Assembly: GCA_028280305.1 (NCBI GenBank)
Contig: JANQMC010000116.1
Location: 1 to 32,499, forward strand
Origin: Pelagibius sp.
GTDB taxonomy: Bacteria; Pseudomonadota; Alphaproteobacteria; Kiloniellales; Kiloniellaceae
Length of the DNA stretch: 32,499 nucleotides
Direction of reading: 5' to 3'
The notes under the pieces are model-generated. The model saw only the letters and a list, made by a program, of their open reading frames with translations. It had not been told where the DNA came from and searched no databases. The position numbers and the translations under genes are program-made. Positions 7,617-15,731 of this stretch are shown here, one piece after another. Positions within the stretch are counted from its first letter, which is position 1. Each line of letters starts with the position of its first letter.

Positions 7617-7660
7617 AAAGGCCGGTCCGGTTTCGCAGAGCAGGAACCGGACCGGCCTTT
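7617..7660 (+). terminator. Perfect 16-bp hairpin between bufA1 and bufB (partial terminator/attenuator)
   Basis: The arms at 7617-7632 (AAAGGCCGGTCCGGTT) and 7645-7660 are perfect reverse complements around a 12-nt loop. The stem ends in TTT, followed by a T/C-rich stretch. The symmetric A/T flanks would allow function in either direction. It starts 30 bp after the bufA1 stop and ends 27 bp before the bufB ATG. A leaky terminator here would give more precursor than maturase. The U-tract is short, so termination may be partial. Confidence 0.75.
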
Positions 7661-7687
7661 CGTCCCTCTGATCGGGCGCGCAGCATC

Positions 7688-8587
7688 ATGACAGAAAGTA
7701 CCGCCATACCGAACCGTGCCGGGCTTGGCCTGAAGGCCGAGCACTACGAGGCGATCCTGGGCAGCAGGCCGGATGTCGGGTGGTTTGAGGTGCATGCCGA
7801 AAACTACATGGGGGCAGGCGGCCCGCCGCATCATTATCTGACGAAGATCCGCCGCGACTACCCGCTGTCGCTGCACGGCGTAGGGCTTTCCATCGGCGGC
7901 GCAGCGCCGCTCGACGAAGCACACCTCGCCCGTCTTAACGACCTTGCCGAGCGTTATGAGCCGGGGCTGGTCAGCGAGCATCTCGCCTGGTCGAGCCATG
8001 ACGAGGTCTATCTGAACGACCTGCTGCCGCTGCCCTATACCGAAGAGACGGTGACGCGGGTCAGCGACCATCTGGAGCGGATGCAGGAGGTGTTGTGCCG
8101 CCAGGTGCTGTTGGAGAATCCCTCTACCTATGTCGCCTTTGAGAACAGCACCATGGACGAAATCGAGTTTCTCCGGGCCGTGGTGAAGCGCAGCGGTTGC
8201 GGCCTGCTGCTCGATGTGAACAACGTGCTTGTCTCAACCAACAACCAGGGCGTCTCGGCTGAAGCCTATATCGATGCCTTTCCCCTGGAGCATGTGGGCG
8301 AGATTCATTTGGGCGGGCATGCCAGCGAGGAAGAAGCCGGCGGCACGACCCTGCTCATCGATGCTCATGACCGTGCCGTGGACGACAGGGTCTGGGCACT
8401 CTATGCCCGGACTTTGGCGCGTGGCGGGACCAAGCCCAGCCTTATCGAGTGGGACAACAGCCTGCCGGCCTGGGAGGTTCTCTATAACGAGGCCCGTAGG
8501 GCCGAAACCGTTATCGCGGCCGAGGCAGGCGCAGCGCCGCAACCCGCAGCCTCTATGCAGCAGACCCGTCATGCCGCAGCACGCTGA
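7688..8587 (+). CDS. bufB: MNIO family (DUF692) bufferin maturase BufB
   Basis: 299-residue TIM-barrel multinuclear non-haem iron oxygenase. Conserved DUF692 stretches are GLGLKAEHYEAIL, WFEVHAENYMGAGG, LSLHGVGLSIGG, LVSEHLAWS, VLLENPSTYV, GLLLDVNNVLVS, VGEIHLGGH, LLIDAHDRAV and PSLIEWDNSLP. Together these supply the His/Asp/Glu/Asn ligands of the iron cluster. The family modifies cysteines of RiPP precursors oxidatively, here presumably BufA1. The ATG at 7688 (MTESTAIPNRAGLG) is chosen because the family begins just before GLGL. A TTG at 7610 would add 26 residues read from the terminator hairpin. The Shine-Dalgarno is poor. The last 17 nt overlap bufC. The C-terminus is a short Ala/Gln-rich tail. 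Confidence 0.92.
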   Translation: MTESTAIPNRAGLGLKAEHYEAILGSRPDVGWFEVHAENYMGAGGPPHHYLTKIRRDYPLSLHGVGLSIGGAAPLDEAHLARLNDLAERYEPGLVSEHLAWSSHDEVYLNDLLPLPYTEETVTRVSDHLERMQEVLCRQVLLENPSTYVAFENSTMDEIEFLRAVVKRSGCGLLLDVNNVLVSTNNQGVSAEAYIDAFPLEHVGEIHLGGHASEEEAGGTTLLIDAHDRAVDDRVWALYARTLARGGTKPSLIEWDNSLPAWEVLYNEARRAETVIAAEAGAAPQPAASMQQTRHAAAR

Positions 8588-9359
8588 CACCCAGAACGAC
8601 TTCGCGGCGGCGCTCTGCAATGCCGCTTTGCCGGTCCCCGATGCGGTGGTGACGCCGCCGGTGGCCGGACAGGACCGCCGCTTCGACGTCTACCGCAACA
8701 ACCGGATGGTCAGTCTGATCGAGGCCTTGGAAGCCACTTTCCCGGCGGTCCTGCGTCTGGTCGGCGAGGCATTCTTCAAGGCGGCGGCGCGGGCCTACAT
8801 CGATCGGGAGCCGCCCCGGTCGCCGGTGCTCTTGCTCTATGGCCGTCGCTTCGGTGACTTTCTCGACGGCTTTGCGCCGGCGGCGAACGTGCCTTACTTG
8901 GGCGACGTCGCGCGTCTGGAATGGGCAAGGCTCAATGCCTTCCATGCCGCCGATGCCGAGCCGCTGGCAATCGACTGTCTGTCGGCCCTGCCGCCGGAGG
9001 ACCTGGGTGGCCTGCGCTTTGCGCTGCACCCGTCCCTGCAATTGCTGCGCTCCCGCTGGCCGGTCGTGTCGCTCTGGGCCGTCAGCAGCGGCAGTGATCC
9101 CGCGGCGGCGGTGGACATGAACTGCAACCAGGACGCCCTGGTGATCCGTCCGGCGCTGTCTGTGGACACGCGTGTGCTGCCGGGCGGCGGCTTTGACTTC
9201 ATCGGCGCGCTTCTGTCCGGCGCGTCTCTGGCGGAGGCGGCGGAACAGGCGGCGTCGAATGATCCGGCTTTTGATCTTGCAGTCCATCTGCAAGGCATGT
9301 TCGAGGTCGGCGCCGTGACCGCCGTTATTCCCGGCAGTCCTGAACCCAAGCAAGAATAG
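8571..9359 (+). CDS. bufC: DUF2063 bufferin maturation partner BufC
   Basis: 262 residues. The N-terminal DUF2063 domain (once called a putative DNA-binding domain) is recognised from FDVYRNNRMVSLIEALEATFPAVLRLVGEAFF at ~33-65, then PYLGDVARLEWA at ~115. The C-terminal half, HPSLQLLRSRWPVVSLW onwards, is the variable wHTH-like region seen in MNIO partners. In known systems the DUF2063 protein binds the precursor leader and delivers it to the MNIO enzyme. The ATG at 8571 lies inside the end of bufB (17-nt overlap), which suggests translational coupling and equal stoichiometry with BufB. No cysteines of catalytic type are seen. The DNA-binding label should not be taken literally here. Confidence 0.9.
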   Translation: MPQHADTQNDFAAALCNAALPVPDAVVTPPVAGQDRRFDVYRNNRMVSLIEALEATFPAVLRLVGEAFFKAAARAYIDREPPRSPVLLLYGRRFGDFLDGFAPAANVPYLGDVARLEWARLNAFHAADAEPLAIDCLSALPPEDLGGLRFALHPSLQLLRSRWPVVSLWAVSSGSDPAAAVDMNCNQDALVIRPALSVDTRVLPGGGFDFIGALLSGASLAEAAEQAASNDPAFDLAVHLQGMFEVGAVTAVIPGSPEPKQE

Positions 9360-9369
9360 GCTGAAGACA

Positions 9370-9954
9370 ATGACCCGATTGATAGACCTCTACAGCCGGA
9401 TTACCGGCACGATTGAGACAAAACTCGACGGCTGGTTCCTTGGGTTCCTTGCCCGCCTCGCTTTCGCTGCTGTCCTGGCGGTGTACTATCTGCACTCCGC
9501 CAGCCTGAAGGTCGGCGACGGCTTTACCGGCTTCTTCAGCATCGGCGACAACGCTTACTTCCAGATCCTGCCTTCGGTCGTCGAGGCCTACGGCTATGAC
9601 GCCTCCCAGGTGCCGTTCTTTCCCTACGACATCATCGTCTTTGCCGGCACCTATGCAGAGTTCGTGCTGCCGCTGCTCATCATTTTTGGATTGTTCACCC
9701 GCCTCGCCGCGCTGGGCATGATCGGTTTCATCCTGGTGCAGAGCTATGTCGATATCGCCTTTCACGGCGTCGATGCGGCAACCATCGGCGCCTGGTTCGA
9801 CCGCCTGCCGAACGCCGCTATTCTCGACCAGCGGGCCCTGTGGGTCTTCCTGCTGATTACGCTGGCGGTGAAAGGGGCGGGGGCATTGTCGCTGGACCAT
9901 CTGCTTCGGCGCAGGCTGCTCCTGCAGGGAACAGCCCGGCCGGCCGCCGCCTGA
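9370..9954 (+). CDS. DoxX family membrane protein of the bufferin operon
   Basis: 194 residues with four predicted hydrophobic helices (~25-43, ~93-112, ~115-135, ~155-172). The DoxX pattern LARLAFAAVLAVYYLHSASLKV opens the domain, and VFAGTYAEFVLPLLIIFGLFTRLAALGMIGF is its second and third helix pair. It ends in a basic tail (LLRRRLLLQ). DoxX-like proteins commonly close DUF2282-DUF692-DUF2063 operons. Their role is not settled; transport or a redox link of the membrane to the modified peptide has been suggested. Starts 10 bp after bufC. Convergent with the SDR gene, with only 5 bp between stops. Confidence 0.88.
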   Translation: MTRLIDLYSRITGTIETKLDGWFLGFLARLAFAAVLAVYYLHSASLKVGDGFTGFFSIGDNAYFQILPSVVEAYGYDASQVPFFPYDIIVFAGTYAEFVLPLLIIFGLFTRLAALGMIGFILVQSYVDIAFHGVDAATIGAWFDRLPNAAILDQRALWVFLLITLAVKGAGALSLDHLLRRRLLLQGTARPAAA

Positions 9955-9959
9955 CGGAA

Positions 9960-10721
9960 TCACGCCAAGCCGACCCGGCGGCGCCCTTCCTCGGTCTTGA
10001 GGGAGAAGTCGGTGCCGGCGAACTCGGCGGCCTCTGCCGTGCACAGCCAGGCGATGGCCTTGGCGGGCCAGTCGGCGGGAATATGGACCGAGGGGTCGAG
10101 CTGGCTGACCGGGTTGATGCCCGAGGCTTTAATGGACACCTGCATGTCCGTTGCAACGGTGCCCGGGCTGAGACCCACCACGCGGATGCCCTTGTCGCCG
10201 TACTCCTTGTCGGCGCAGCGGGTCAGCGACAGCACGGCGGCTTTCGTCGAGCAGTAATGGCTCCAGCCTTCCAGGGCGCCGGTGGCGGCGCCCGAGCTGA
10301 TGTTGACGATGACACCGCTGCCCTGGGCTTCCATGACCGGAAGGGCCGCGCGCAGGCCGTGGTAGACGCCCTTCAGGTTGATGTCGACCGCCAGGTCCCA
10401 GGCCGCCGGGTCGGACTCCGCCAGCCGCGCAATGGGGTCGATGACCCCGGCGTTGTTCACCAGGATATCCAGCCCGCCGAAGGTGGTCTGGCAGTGTGCG
10501 ACGGCGGCGGCGACCTCATCGTAGCGGCTGACATCACAGGCAAGGGCGCTCGCCTTGCCGCCGGCCGCGCGGATCTTTGCGGCCAGCGCCTCGATGTCAT
10601 CCAGGCTTCGCGCGGCCAGGACGACCGAGACTCCCAGCCGTGCCAGTTCCTCGGCGGCGGCGGCGCCGATCCCGCGGCTGGCCCCGGTAATGATGGCGGT
10701 CTTGCCTTTTAGCTCCTGCAT
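9960..10721 (-). CDS. SDR family NAD(P)-dependent oxidoreductase
   Basis: 253-residue classical short-chain dehydrogenase. The cofactor motif TGASRGIG lies at ~13-20, NNAG at ~90, and the catalytic Ser-Tyr-Lys set appears as NISSGAATG...YCSTK around residues 140-160. LSPGTVATDM follows. RS after the second strand (AARSLDD) suggests NADP(H) preference. The substrate is unknown; sequence type is close to 3-oxoacyl-ACP reductase-like SDRs. Monocistronic on the minus strand, convergent with doxX. The 140 bp between it and nrdJ hold nothing recognisable beyond a weak GCGGG/CCCGC hairpin. Confidence 0.9.
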   Translation of the reverse strand: MQELKGKTAIITGASRGIGAAAAEELARLGVSVVLAARSLDDIEALAAKIRAAGGKASALACDVSRYDEVAAAVAHCQTTFGGLDILVNNAGVIDPIARLAESDPAAWDLAVDINLKGVYHGLRAALPVMEAQGSGVIVNISSGAATGALEGWSHYCSTKAAVLSLTRCADKEYGDKGIRVVGLSPGTVATDMQVSIKASGINPVSQLDPSVHIPADWPAKAIAWLCTAEAAEFAGTDFSLKTEEGRRRVGLA

Positions 10722-10861
10722 CTTGTGTTCTCCCTGATACTAGAATTGCGGATGTCCCTGACCGGAAGGCGTTGCGGCAGCCTTGCCTTTTGGGAGCGGG
10801 TCCAGTCCCGCGCGTAGAGTTTGGTTTGGACGCTGCTATTCGCCCGATGGGAATTTGTCGT

Positions 10862-13204
10862 TCACCCGCACTTGGAGTAGCCGCAGGCGGTGCAGAGGTC
10901 GCAGCCTTCCTGGCGGATCAGACTGGCGCTGCCGCACTTCGGGCATTGGGCGAAGCGGGTGTCGCCGGCGGGGTTGCCGAGGTTGACCACCGCCTTCTGC
11001 GCGCTGTTCTTGGCGATGCCTTCGGGCTGTAGAAAACCGATCTCGATCATATGCTGTTCGATCACCCCGCCGATGGCGGCCAGCAGCGAGGGCACGTAGC
11101 GCCCCTCCATCCAGGCGCCGCCGCGCGGATCGAAAACCGCCTTCAGTTCCTCGACGACAAAGGAGACATCGCCGCCGCGCCGGAAGACCGCTGAGATCAT
11201 CCGGGTCAGCGCCAGGGTCCAGGCGTAGTGCTCCATATTCTTGGAGTTGATGAAAATCTCGAAGGGGCGCCGCCGCGGTTCTTTGGCGGCTCCCTCCTGG
11301 AGGATGTCGTTCAGGGTGATGTAGATCGCATGATCGCTGTCCGGCCAGCGCAGCTTGTAGGTGCAGCCGGGCAGCACTTCCGGCCTTGCCAGGGGATCGG
11401 TCATGTAGACGACGGCGCCGTCCGGGGCCTCTTCCGGGGTATCGCCGTTCGTCGGTGCTGGCGGAGCTGAGAGGGTTGCGGTCGGCGCCGCGCCGCTGTC
11501 CGGCGTCACCGTCAGCACGGCGCCGGTGATGTCGTTCGGCCGATAGGTGGTGCAGCCTTTGCAGCCGAGGTCATAGGCCTGGCTGTAGACGTCCTTGAAA
11601 GCCTCGAAGGAGATATCGACGGGCAGGTTGATGGTCTTGGAGACCGAGCTGTCGATATAGCGCTGCACCGCGGCCTGCATCACCACATGGGCGCCTGGCT
11701 CCAGGGTTTGCGCATCGACGAAGGCGGCGGTCAAGGGCGCGTCCGCTCCCTTCAATCGCCGGAACAGACGGTAAGCGTAGTCGCTCACCTCTTCTTCGCG
11801 GCGGCTGCTGTCGGGCTGCAGGATGCGCCTGACATAGTTGAAACTGAACACCGGCTCCAGGCCGGAGGAGATGTTGCCGGCCAGCAACGAGATGGTGCCG
11901 GTCGGCGCGACGGAGGTTACCAGGGCATTGCGGATGCCGTGGCGGGCGATGCCCTCGCGGATCTCCTCGTCGAGCTCGCGGATCGTCTCGCCGGCCAGAT
12001 AGGCCTCGCGGTCGAAGAGCGGGAAGGGGCCTTTCTCCTCCGCCAGTCTGACGGAGGCAAGATAGGCGGCCCGGCGGAAGGCCGTCATCCAGCGCTCCGT
12101 AGTGCGCACCGCCTCCGCGGAGCCATAGCGCAGGCCGCAGCAGATCAGCGCATCGGCAAGGCCGGTAATGCCCAGACCGATACGCCGCTTCGCCTGGGCC
12201 TCCTGGCGTTGCGCCTCCAACGGGAAACGCGAGACGTCGATGGCGTTGTCGAGCATGCGCACCGCCGTCGGCACCAGGGCCTCCAGCGCGTCGAGGTCCA
12301 GGGCGGCATCGTCCTCGAAGGGCCGGACCACCAGGGCCGCAAGATTGATCGAGCCCAGCAGGCAGGCGCCATAGGGCGGCAGGGGCTGTTCGCCGCAGGG
12401 GTTGGTGGCGCTGATGGTTTCGCAGTAGTGCAGGTTGTTACGCTGGTTGATGCGGTCGATAAAGATCACGCCCGGCTCGGCGGCGGCGTGGGTGGCGCGC
12501 ATGATGCCGTCCCAGAGGGCACGGGCCTGGACCACCTTGTAGACCGTACCCTCGAAGCTCAGCGGCCAGGGCTGGTCTTCGCGCACCGCCTGCATAAAGG
12601 CATCGCTCACCAGCACCGAGAGATTGAACATCGAAAGCCGCCCCGGCTCCTGCTTGGCCTCGATGAAGGCTTCGATGTCCGGATGGTCGCAGGCCAGGGT
12701 GGCCATCATGGCGCCGCGGCGCGAGCCGGCGCTCATGATGGTCCGGCACATGGCGTCCCAGACGTCCATGAAGGACAGCGGGCCGGAGGCATCGGCGCCG
12801 ATGCCGTGGACCGGCGCCCCTTTGGGCCGCAAGGTGGAAAAGTCGTAGCCGATGCCGCCGCCCTGCTGCATCGTCAGGGCGGCTTCCTTCAGGTGTTCGA
12901 AGATGCCGGCCATGTCGTCTGGGATGCGGCCCATGACGAAGCAGTTGAAAAGGGTGACATTTCGCTCGCTGCCGGCGCCGGCCTGGATGCGCCCGGCCGG
13001 CAAAAACCGAAAATCGCGCAAAGCGTCATAGAATTCGGTTTCGACAGACTTTTTGGTTGAATGTTTTCCTTCAGCGGCCGCTAAAGCACCGGCGATGCGC
13101 CGCCAGCTGTCGGCGATGGTTTTGTCCACAGGCTCGCCCGACGCCGACTTGAGCCGGTATTTCATATCCCAGATTTCTTGCGACAAGGCCGAGAATTCAG
13201 ACAT
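10862..13204 (-). CDS. nrdJ: Adenosylcobalamin-dependent (class II) ribonucleotide reductase
   Basis: 780 residues. It reduces ribonucleotides to deoxyribonucleotides using AdoCbl to generate the thiyl radical, so it needs no NrdB and no oxygen. The RNR barrel shows LFNCFVMG (redox Cys ~88), MQQGGGIGYDFS, SAGSRRGAMM, ATNPCGEQPLPPYGACLLGS (catalytic N-x-C-x-E triad at ~268-273), and APTGTISLLAGNISSGLEP. The C-terminal third contains a TSCPD-type domain. It ends in a zinc-ribbon-like tail, CPKC...CDLCTACGYSKCG, carrying the redox-active terminal cysteines. There is no N-terminal ATP-cone. The ATG at 13204 is preferred over TTG at 13210 because an AAGG lies ~10 nt upstream. Cofactor supply may come from the adenosyltransferase at 28348. 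Confidence 0.95.
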   Translation of the reverse strand: MSEFSALSQEIWDMKYRLKSASGEPVDKTIADSWRRIAGALAAAEGKHSTKKSVETEFYDALRDFRFLPAGRIQAGAGSERNVTLFNCFVMGRIPDDMAGIFEHLKEAALTMQQGGGIGYDFSTLRPKGAPVHGIGADASGPLSFMDVWDAMCRTIMSAGSRRGAMMATLACDHPDIEAFIEAKQEPGRLSMFNLSVLVSDAFMQAVREDQPWPLSFEGTVYKVVQARALWDGIMRATHAAAEPGVIFIDRINQRNNLHYCETISATNPCGEQPLPPYGACLLGSINLAALVVRPFEDDAALDLDALEALVPTAVRMLDNAIDVSRFPLEAQRQEAQAKRRIGLGITGLADALICCGLRYGSAEAVRTTERWMTAFRRAAYLASVRLAEEKGPFPLFDREAYLAGETIRELDEEIREGIARHGIRNALVTSVAPTGTISLLAGNISSGLEPVFSFNYVRRILQPDSSRREEEVSDYAYRLFRRLKGADAPLTAAFVDAQTLEPGAHVVMQAAVQRYIDSSVSKTINLPVDISFEAFKDVYSQAYDLGCKGCTTYRPNDITGAVLTVTPDSGAAPTATLSAPPAPTNGDTPEEAPDGAVVYMTDPLARPEVLPGCTYKLRWPDSDHAIYITLNDILQEGAAKEPRRRPFEIFINSKNMEHYAWTLALTRMISAVFRRGGDVSFVVEELKAVFDPRGGAWMEGRYVPSLLAAIGGVIEQHMIEIGFLQPEGIAKNSAQKAVVNLGNPAGDTRFAQCPKCGSASLIRQEGCDLCTACGYSKCG

Positions 13205-13458
13205 GGCCAAACCTTTTTGAGATCCTAAGATCCTGCATTTGTGCCATTTTCGGCGGAATTGCTTCTTCGACGATAGGTCCCGCCGCGGGGTGGGTCAAGC
13301 AACGCAGGGCCGGGACGGCGATGTCGGATTCGCGGCCCGCCGCGATCTTGGCAAGAGTATTGTTTTCCGTATTCGTCTCAGGGACTTCAGCTGTCCACAG
13401 TTTTGCACACATGCTAATCAGATTAATGAGAGAACCTTTTCAGTTGTGATGTTGAAGA

Positions 13459-14175
13459 TTATTGCCCTTTTGATTGTGCAAGTGTCCGACTTCTTTCCTC
13501 GATTGCCGATTCCAGCCGCTGCAGAAAGACCTTCCGATTCAACCCGGGCTCGATTGGCGGCAGAAACTCCAGAATGATGGTGCCCGGTTGCTTGGCGAAA
13601 CGGCGGCGGCCCCAGAACAGGCCGGAGTTCAGGGCGACCGGCACCACGCTGACGCCGAGCTGGCTGTAGAGGGCGGCGACCCCGGGCTGATAGGGCCGGT
13701 GCTGGCCCGGGGCGACCCGGGTGCCCTCGGGGAAGATAACGATGGGTCGGCCCTCGGCGACGGCTTCCTTGGCCCTGGCGACCATCTTGCGCAGCGCCTT
13801 GCTGCCGCCCTTGCGGTCCACCGGCACCAGCCCGGCGCGGATCAGGTAGAGCCCGAAAACCGGTATCCAGGTCAATTCCTGCTTCAGGACGAAGCTGTGA
13901 TCCCAGAGCAGCAGGGAGAAAATCAGCGTGTCCCAGGCGGACTGGTGCTTGGCGGCGACCAGAAAGGCGCCCTGGGGCAGATGTTCGAGCCCGCGGATTT
14001 CGTAGCGCAGGCCGCAGAAAAGGCCGAGCGCGGCCATGATCCCGCGCACCCAGAAGCGGCCCAGATGATAAAGCCAGCTGCGCGGCCCCAGCATCAGCGG
14101 CAGGCCGAACAGCAGGATCAGGGTGGTCCAGCCGTAGAAGAAGATGTTGAACAGGAGGGATCGGATCAAAGCCAT
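13459..14175 (-). CDS. plsC: 1-acyl-sn-glycerol-3-phosphate acyltransferase (PlsC family)
   Basis: 238 residues. An N-terminal membrane segment (~5-30) precedes the acyltransferase signature HQSAWD (H77-D82, the catalytic HX4D) and the glycerophosphate-binding IVIFPEGTRVAPG at ~147. LIRAGLVPVDRKGG and VVPVALNSGLFWGRR are further family blocks. It transfers an acyl chain to lysophosphatidic acid at the inner membrane. The ATG at 14175 gives the normal N-terminus (MALIRSLLFN) and overlaps the end of ydcF by 10 nt. It is the last gene of the ftsE-ftsX-ydcF-plsC operon. No terminator hairpin is seen after its stop. Confidence 0.92.
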   Translation of the reverse strand: MALIRSLLFNIFFYGWTTLILLFGLPLMLGPRSWLYHLGRFWVRGIMAALGLFCGLRYEIRGLEHLPQGAFLVAAKHQSAWDTLIFSLLLWDHSFVLKQELTWIPVFGLYLIRAGLVPVDRKGGSKALRKMVARAKEAVAEGRPIVIFPEGTRVAPGQHRPYQPGVAALYSQLGVSVVPVALNSGLFWGRRRFAKQPGTIILEFLPPIEPGLNRKVFLQRLESAIEERSRTLAQSKGQ

Positions 14176-14822
14176 GGCATCTTCGCGAAGAGGTCGTCCA
14201 GCCAGCCGTGAACGACGGCGACCAGATACTTGCTGTATTCCGTCACCAGCAGCGAACTGCTGCCGGGCCAAAGCCACCAGTCCTCCCGCTTGAAGGGTTC
14301 GGGAAAGACCGGATGGGGCACGATGGTGACCTCCGGCATGCGCCGGTGGAACTCCAGCAACGAGCGCGGCATGTGGTAGGTCGCGGTGACGAGGCGGAGG
14401 GAGCGGACGTTCTGATCCGCGATCCAGTCTGCGGTTTCCAGCGCATTGCCGCGGGTGTTGTCGGCTTCGTAACCCAGAAAGACGCAGCAGGACAGCTCCT
14501 CGGGGGCCTGCTCGAACAAGGCCAGCAACTGGCGGACATCGACGCCCCGGTAGACCCCGGAGACGAAGAGTTTGTCCGCCTTTTCGTTGGTCAGCAGATC
14601 CAGGGCGGTGTCCAGGCGGCTGCTGCCGCCGGTCAGCACGACGATGGCGTCGGTGCGGCTGTCGCTGTCCGCCACCTGGGTCGGTACCTGATTGGCAAAC
14701 CACAGCAGGCCGGCGGCCCAGGCCAGGCCGCAGAGCAGCAGCAGCACGGCAAAGCCGCGCAAGCGGCGCAGATTGCGCCGCCTCAGGCTTGCACGGTCTG
14801 TTTTCAACGAGCGCGGCCGCAT
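14166..14822 (-). CDS. YdcF family (DUF218) envelope protein
   Basis: 218 residues. A very basic N-terminus (RRRNLRRLR) leads into one membrane helix (~22-44) that places the DUF218 domain in the periplasm. Domain landmarks are DAIVVLTGGSSRLDTALDLL, KLFVSGVYRGVDV, YEADNTRGNALETADWI (the conserved N-T-x-E/G-N segment) and LVTATYHMPRSLLEF. The family includes SanA, ElyC and YdcF, linked to envelope permeability and lipid-carrier metabolism, but activities are mostly undefined. It sits 3 bp after ftsX and overlaps plsC by 10 nt, and this conserved order suggests a shared envelope role. Confidence 0.9.
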   Translation of the reverse strand: MRPRSLKTDRASLRRRNLRRLRGFAVLLLLCGLAWAAGLLWFANQVPTQVADSDSRTDAIVVLTGGSSRLDTALDLLTNEKADKLFVSGVYRGVDVRQLLALFEQAPEELSCCVFLGYEADNTRGNALETADWIADQNVRSLRLVTATYHMPRSLLEFHRRMPEVTIVPHPVFPEPFKREDWWLWPGSSSLLVTEYSKYLVAVVHGWLDDLFAKMPWL

Positions 14823-14825
14823 GCG

Positions 14826-15731
14826 CTAAGGCATTCTGGCCAGGGTGCGGAGCACCGTGACCCGCGCCGTGAACATGGTGACCAGGGCGGAGGCGACCGG
14901 CAGCAGGATCAGCAGCGACCATTCATGGGGCCTCAGGGCCAACTCCGGCAGCAACCCGGATTCGATCCGCTCCAGCAGGCTGCGGCCCAGATAAAGGGTC
15001 GGCAGGGCGCAGGCCAGACCGATCAGGCCGCCGCGCAGGCCCAGGCTGAGGGCGTGGCTCTGAAACTGCTTGGCGACATAGGAATCCTGCGCCCCGATCA
15101 GATGCAGCAACTCGATTGCCTGATCGTGGGCGGCCAGGCCCATGCGGGTGACGAAAGCAACCATGATCGCGGCCGCCGAGAGCACCATGGCGACCACGAC
15201 GATGGCCATAATCTCCACCGCCCAGGCAAGATCCAGGAGATGGGCGAGCCAGCGCTGGTGGTCGTCGACGATGCTGCCCGGGGCGGCGGCAAGGACGGCC
15301 CGGCGCAAGACGGTCAGATCCGGCGGTTGATCCGGGTTGATGGTGACGGCGATCAGCCGCGGCAGGGGCAGGTCGTCGATCAGCAGCGCTTCGCCCAGCC
15401 AGGGTTCCAGAAGGGCCGAGATTTCCCCGCTCTGCAGGACCTCCGTGGTGACGACGCCCGGGGTTTGTTCCAGGAGATCGACCACCGCCTGCAGCGCCGG
15501 GTCCTGTTGTGCCGCGCCTTCCGCCTCCGCTCCGGGGGGCGCAGCCGGCAATTGCACGGTCAGCGAGCCCGCCAGGCCGCTATCCCAGCGCGCGGCGAGC
15601 TTGTTGGCCGCCATGGCGCCGGCCAGCGCCAGGGCGGCCAGGTAGACCATGATCGCCACCAACAGCGGCAGATAGCGGCCCGAGGCATCGCGGTCTAGAG
15701 GGACCGCCTGACGCTTGCGCCGCCGGCTCAC
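14826..15731 (-). CDS. ftsX: Cell division protein FtsX (ABC permease-like)
   Basis: 301 residues with the FtsX topology. One N-terminal helix (~20-40) is followed by a periplasmic domain (~45-165, including GVVTTEVLQSGEISALLEPWLG) and three C-terminal helices (~168-195, ~225-247, ~270-290). With FtsE it forms the complex that regulates periplasmic murein hydrolases at the division site. The start GTG overlaps the ftsE stop (GTGA), so the two are coupled. The TRMGLAAHDQAIELLHLIGA segment is the coupling helix that contacts FtsE. Confidence 0.92.
   Translation of the reverse strand: MSRRRKRQAVPLDRDASGRYLPLLVAIMVYLAALALAGAMAANKLAARWDSGLAGSLTVQLPAAPPGAEAEGAAQQDPALQAVVDLLEQTPGVVTTEVLQSGEISALLEPWLGEALLIDDLPLPRLIAVTINPDQPPDLTVLRRAVLAAAPGSIVDDHQRWLAHLLDLAWAVEIMAIVVVAMVLSAAAIMVAFVTRMGLAAHDQAIELLHLIGAQDSYVAKQFQSHALSLGLRGGLIGLACALPTLYLGRSLLERIESGLLPELALRPHEWSLLILLPVASALVTMFTARVTVLRTLARMP

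Noticed and set aside
7610..7687. TTG-initiated N-terminal extension of bufB
   Set aside because: It would translate the hairpin and add 26 non-conserved residues; the family starts just before GLGL, favouring ATG at 7688.
11687..13060. 457-codon + strand frame inside nrdJ
   Set aside because: Shadow of the class II reductase gene; the product resembles no family.
13385..13405. DnaA-box-like CTGTCCACA upstream of nrdJ
   Set aside because: Two mismatches to TTATCCACA and only one copy; not enough to claim DnaA control.
13211..13458. Cobalamin riboswitch or NrdR box upstream of nrdJ
   Set aside because: No GCCACTG-type B12-box core and no ACACTATATAGTGT-like site could be found on either strand.
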